From: Simiduia agarivorans SA1 = DSM 21679
Lineage (GTDB): Bacteria; Pseudomonadota; Gammaproteobacteria; Pseudomonadales; Cellvibrionaceae
Reading direction: 5' to 3'
DNA length: 64,000 nucleotides
Assembly: GCF_000305785.2 (NCBI RefSeq)
Contig: NC_018868.3
Coordinates: 1,974,501-2,038,500, forward strand
In this document: positions 62,611-64,000 of the stretch, one piece after another
Layout of the letters: each line of letters opens with the position of its first letter
How positions within the stretch are numbered: position 1 is the stretch's first letter
Position numbers and translations under genes: made by a program
Notes under the pieces: generated by a model
The model's input: only the letters and a program-made list of their open reading frames with translations
Told to the model about the DNA's origin: nothing
The model's database searches: none

Positions 62611-63283
62611 CAGCTGAACACAAATTTTGCCTAATCTCTTGTTTGGCGTCGGGCGGCAGCAGATTTGACCAGACCTCATCGCCAATCCGGGCAGCCTGGC
62701 CCGGTCCCAGCACCAGCCAGAGCTCTTTTTGAATGCGGGGTTTGGCCAACATTTTGGCGTCATACCCCAATCTGCGCATTTCGGCCATTCGCTGCTCGGC
62801 CAAGGGCTTTTGGGTAAACACCCCGAAGGAAATACCATTAGCCAGCTCGCCCCCGGGAATCAGGTAACTATCGATCTGCTTGGCCTGCAACTCGTGCAAT
62901 CGCCGCAGCGCCTCCTGCTGGGATGGCTCGGGCGGGTTGTAGACCCAATAAGACTCGCCTGCATGTATTTCAAGGGACTGCAGATTAGACTCGGCCCCCA
63001 GCGCACGCAGACGCTCGCGCACAATGGCACCGCGATCCGAATCCACAAAAGGTCCCACCAGGGTACACACAGCTTCGCTGCTGTCCGGGGCGGGCTTCTG
63101 GGTTTTCTGCAACGCGGCCTGCACATCGCTATCCATTTCGGCAATCAGCGTCAGCGACTGCCCAGCAGGAGCCACATCCGGCGCGGCACGCACCACAGCC
63201 GCGGGCTCGTCCGCCGGCGACAGCAGGGTCCAGCCCAGCACCAAAAGGTTTAATGCCAACAATCCAAAAAATACCAATCGCAT
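62585..63283 (-). CDS. SPOR-domain inner-membrane protein, function unknown
   Basis: 232 aa. One N-terminal membrane helix (about 3-22: VFFGLLALNLLVLGWTLL), an Ala/Pro-rich linker, and a periplasmic part. A conserved CTLVGPFVDSDRGAIVRERL with WVYNPPEPSQQEALRRLHEL is followed by a SPOR-like repeat (about 150-200: GISFGVFTQKPLAEQRMAEM). SPOR domains bind denuded septal glycan, so a cell-envelope role is plausible. A gene of this kind lies between coaX and the tRNA-tuf operon in Pseudomonas as I recall. 41 bp downstream of coaX. Confidence 0.8.
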   Translation of the reverse strand: MRLVFFGLLALNLLVLGWTLLSPADEPAAVVRAAPDVAPAGQSLTLIAEMDSDVQAALQKTQKPAPDSSEAVCTLVGPFVDSDRGAIVRERLRALGAESNLQSLEIHAGESYWVYNPPEPSQQEALRRLHELQAKQIDSYLIPGGELANGISFGVFTQKPLAEQRMAEMRRLGYDAKMLAKPRIQKELWLVLGPGQAARIGDEVWSNLLPPDAKQEIRQNLCSAVASSDKFL

Positions 63284-63324
63284 ACTGAAAACCAGTGATC
63301 CTTGTTCTTTAACTCTATTCCAGC

Positions 63325-64000
63325 CTAGGGCAACACCAAGGCCAACCCATCCAGCACCAGATCGGGGACCAAACGCGAAGGCGTGAACTCCCGGGCCAGC
63401 AGGCCGCCCGCGCCGCCGGTAAACAGATAGTAATCCACCGGGCCAAATCGCCGTGCCGTCTCATGCACTAACCCGCTCAGCATCAGCGCCAAGGCACCAG
63501 ACACCGCCTGCTGCGTATCCACCCCCGGTGCCAGCGGCATAGTGCCGGGCAAGTCCGGTACCTTGACGGCATGGGTGCCACTGTACAGAGCTGTGCGCAT
63601 CAACTGAAGCCCGGGGCCAATAAAGCCACCCAAATGCCGACCAGGCTCACACACGTCCAGTGTGACCGCACTGCCTACATCAACCACCAACAACCGCGCG
63701 TCTGGCACCAATGCGAGCGCAGCCTGTACAGCCAGCCACCGGTCTATGCCCAGCCGCTCTGGCGCTGCATAACCACAGCTAACGCCATTAGCACCCGGCA
63801 CCACCTGCGCCAATGCCACCGGAATACCGGGCGTGCACGCCAGGTAATTCACTAACGCACCGGTTCTTGCCTCGCCGGCCACAGAAGCCAAGCGCGCCCT
63901 CGTCAGCCCCGCAGGCAAGCCAAGCCCGCTGAAATCAAAACCGGCCTTGGCCTTCAGCGCCGCCCAGGGTTGTCCACCCCGCTGCGCGCCATCCGCCGTG
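63325..64000 (-). CDS. coaX: Type III pantothenate kinase (partial, cut by right window edge)
   Basis: About 225 codons are in the window and the frame is still open at its edge; the N-terminal strand with the Asp-x-Gly-Asn-Thr phosphate loop is outside. Visible: GYAAPERLGIDRWLAVQAAL (the family's G-x6-G-x-DR-W motif), VVDVGSAVTLDV, the GGFIGPGLQLMRTALYSGT block and the C-terminal YLFTGGAGGLLARE. It catalyses the first step of coenzyme A synthesis, ATP-dependent phosphorylation of pantothenate, insensitive to CoA feedback. Adjacent birA, expected from Pseudomonas order, would lie beyond the edge. Confidence 0.93.
   Translation of the reverse strand, partial: TADGAQRGGQPWAALKAKAGFDFSGLGLPAGLTRARLASVAGEARTGALVNYLACTPGIPVALAQVVPGANGVSCGYAAPERLGIDRWLAVQAALALVPDARLLVVDVGSAVTLDVCEPGRHLGGFIGPGLQLMRTALYSGTHAVKVPDLPGTMPLAPGVDTQQAVSGALALMLSGLVHETARRFGPVDYYLFTGGAGGLLAREFTPSRLVPDLVLDGLALVLP

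Overview
The window looks like a piece of a gammaproteobacterial chromosome, close to the Cellvibrionales/Pseudomonas side of the class. Three things suggest this. The translation and transcription gene block (rplQ back to coaX) has the gammaproteobacterial order, with tRNA-Thr, -Tyr, -Gly, -Thr, tuf, tRNA-Trp, secE and nusG upstream of rplK. The ssb - YajR-type MFS - uvrA - (accessory genes) - rplQ order is, as I recall it, the one in Pseudomonas aeruginosa. Finally, there is a complete curli locus and an exopolysaccharide (EPS) locus of the XrtA/PEP-CTERM-associated kind. The genus cannot be fixed from sequence alone.

Left region (1-14945): an EPS locus. A leftward set (undecaprenyl-phosphate sugar transferase, Wza-type outer-membrane export lipoprotein, Wzz/GumC-like chain-length determinant running off the left edge) faces a rightward set: TviB-type UDP-HexNAc 6-dehydrogenase, UDP-uronate 4-epimerase-like enzyme and DUF3473-type polysaccharide deacetylase. 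A leftward GDP-mannose enzyme (ManC) follows. Then comes a rightward run of decoration or accessory genes: a FemAB/BioF2-like acyltransferase, a NodU/CmcH-type carbamoyltransferase, a small membrane protein, a secreted caspase-like protein with an EF-hand loop, and a fused GNAT-formyltransferase. Together they suggest a lipid-linked, uronic-acid- and mannose-containing polymer carrying carbamoyl and formamido or acyl groups.

Middle region (14975-29715): ssb and the MFS gene point left. A curli locus, csgD-E-F-G-B-A in one direction, is preceded by an unrecognised secreted Ala-rich repeat protein and sits between the MFS gene and uvrA. The putative CsgA has about 15 repeats, and the CsgG pore eyelet has two changed residues. 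After uvrA come short repeats and a long hairpin, a TPR-sulfotransferase, a 53-bp-period array of palindromic repeats, and a TonB-dependent receptor.

Right region (29730-64000), all leftward: rplQ, rpoA, rpsD, rpsK, rpsM (alpha), rpmJ to rplN (spc), rpsQ to rpsJ (S10), tuf, fusA, rpsG, rpsL (str), rpoC, rpoB, rplL, rplJ, rplA, rplK, nusG, secE, tRNA-Trp, tuf (second copy), four tRNAs, a SPOR-domain protein and coaX (cut by the right edge). Candidate sigma70 promoters before rpsJ, rpsL and the tRNA-tuf operon share a near-identical -10/GC-rich discriminator block. The 19-nt 3' end of tRNA-Tyr is repeated 153 bp downstream, resembling the rtT repeats of the E. coli tyrT operon.
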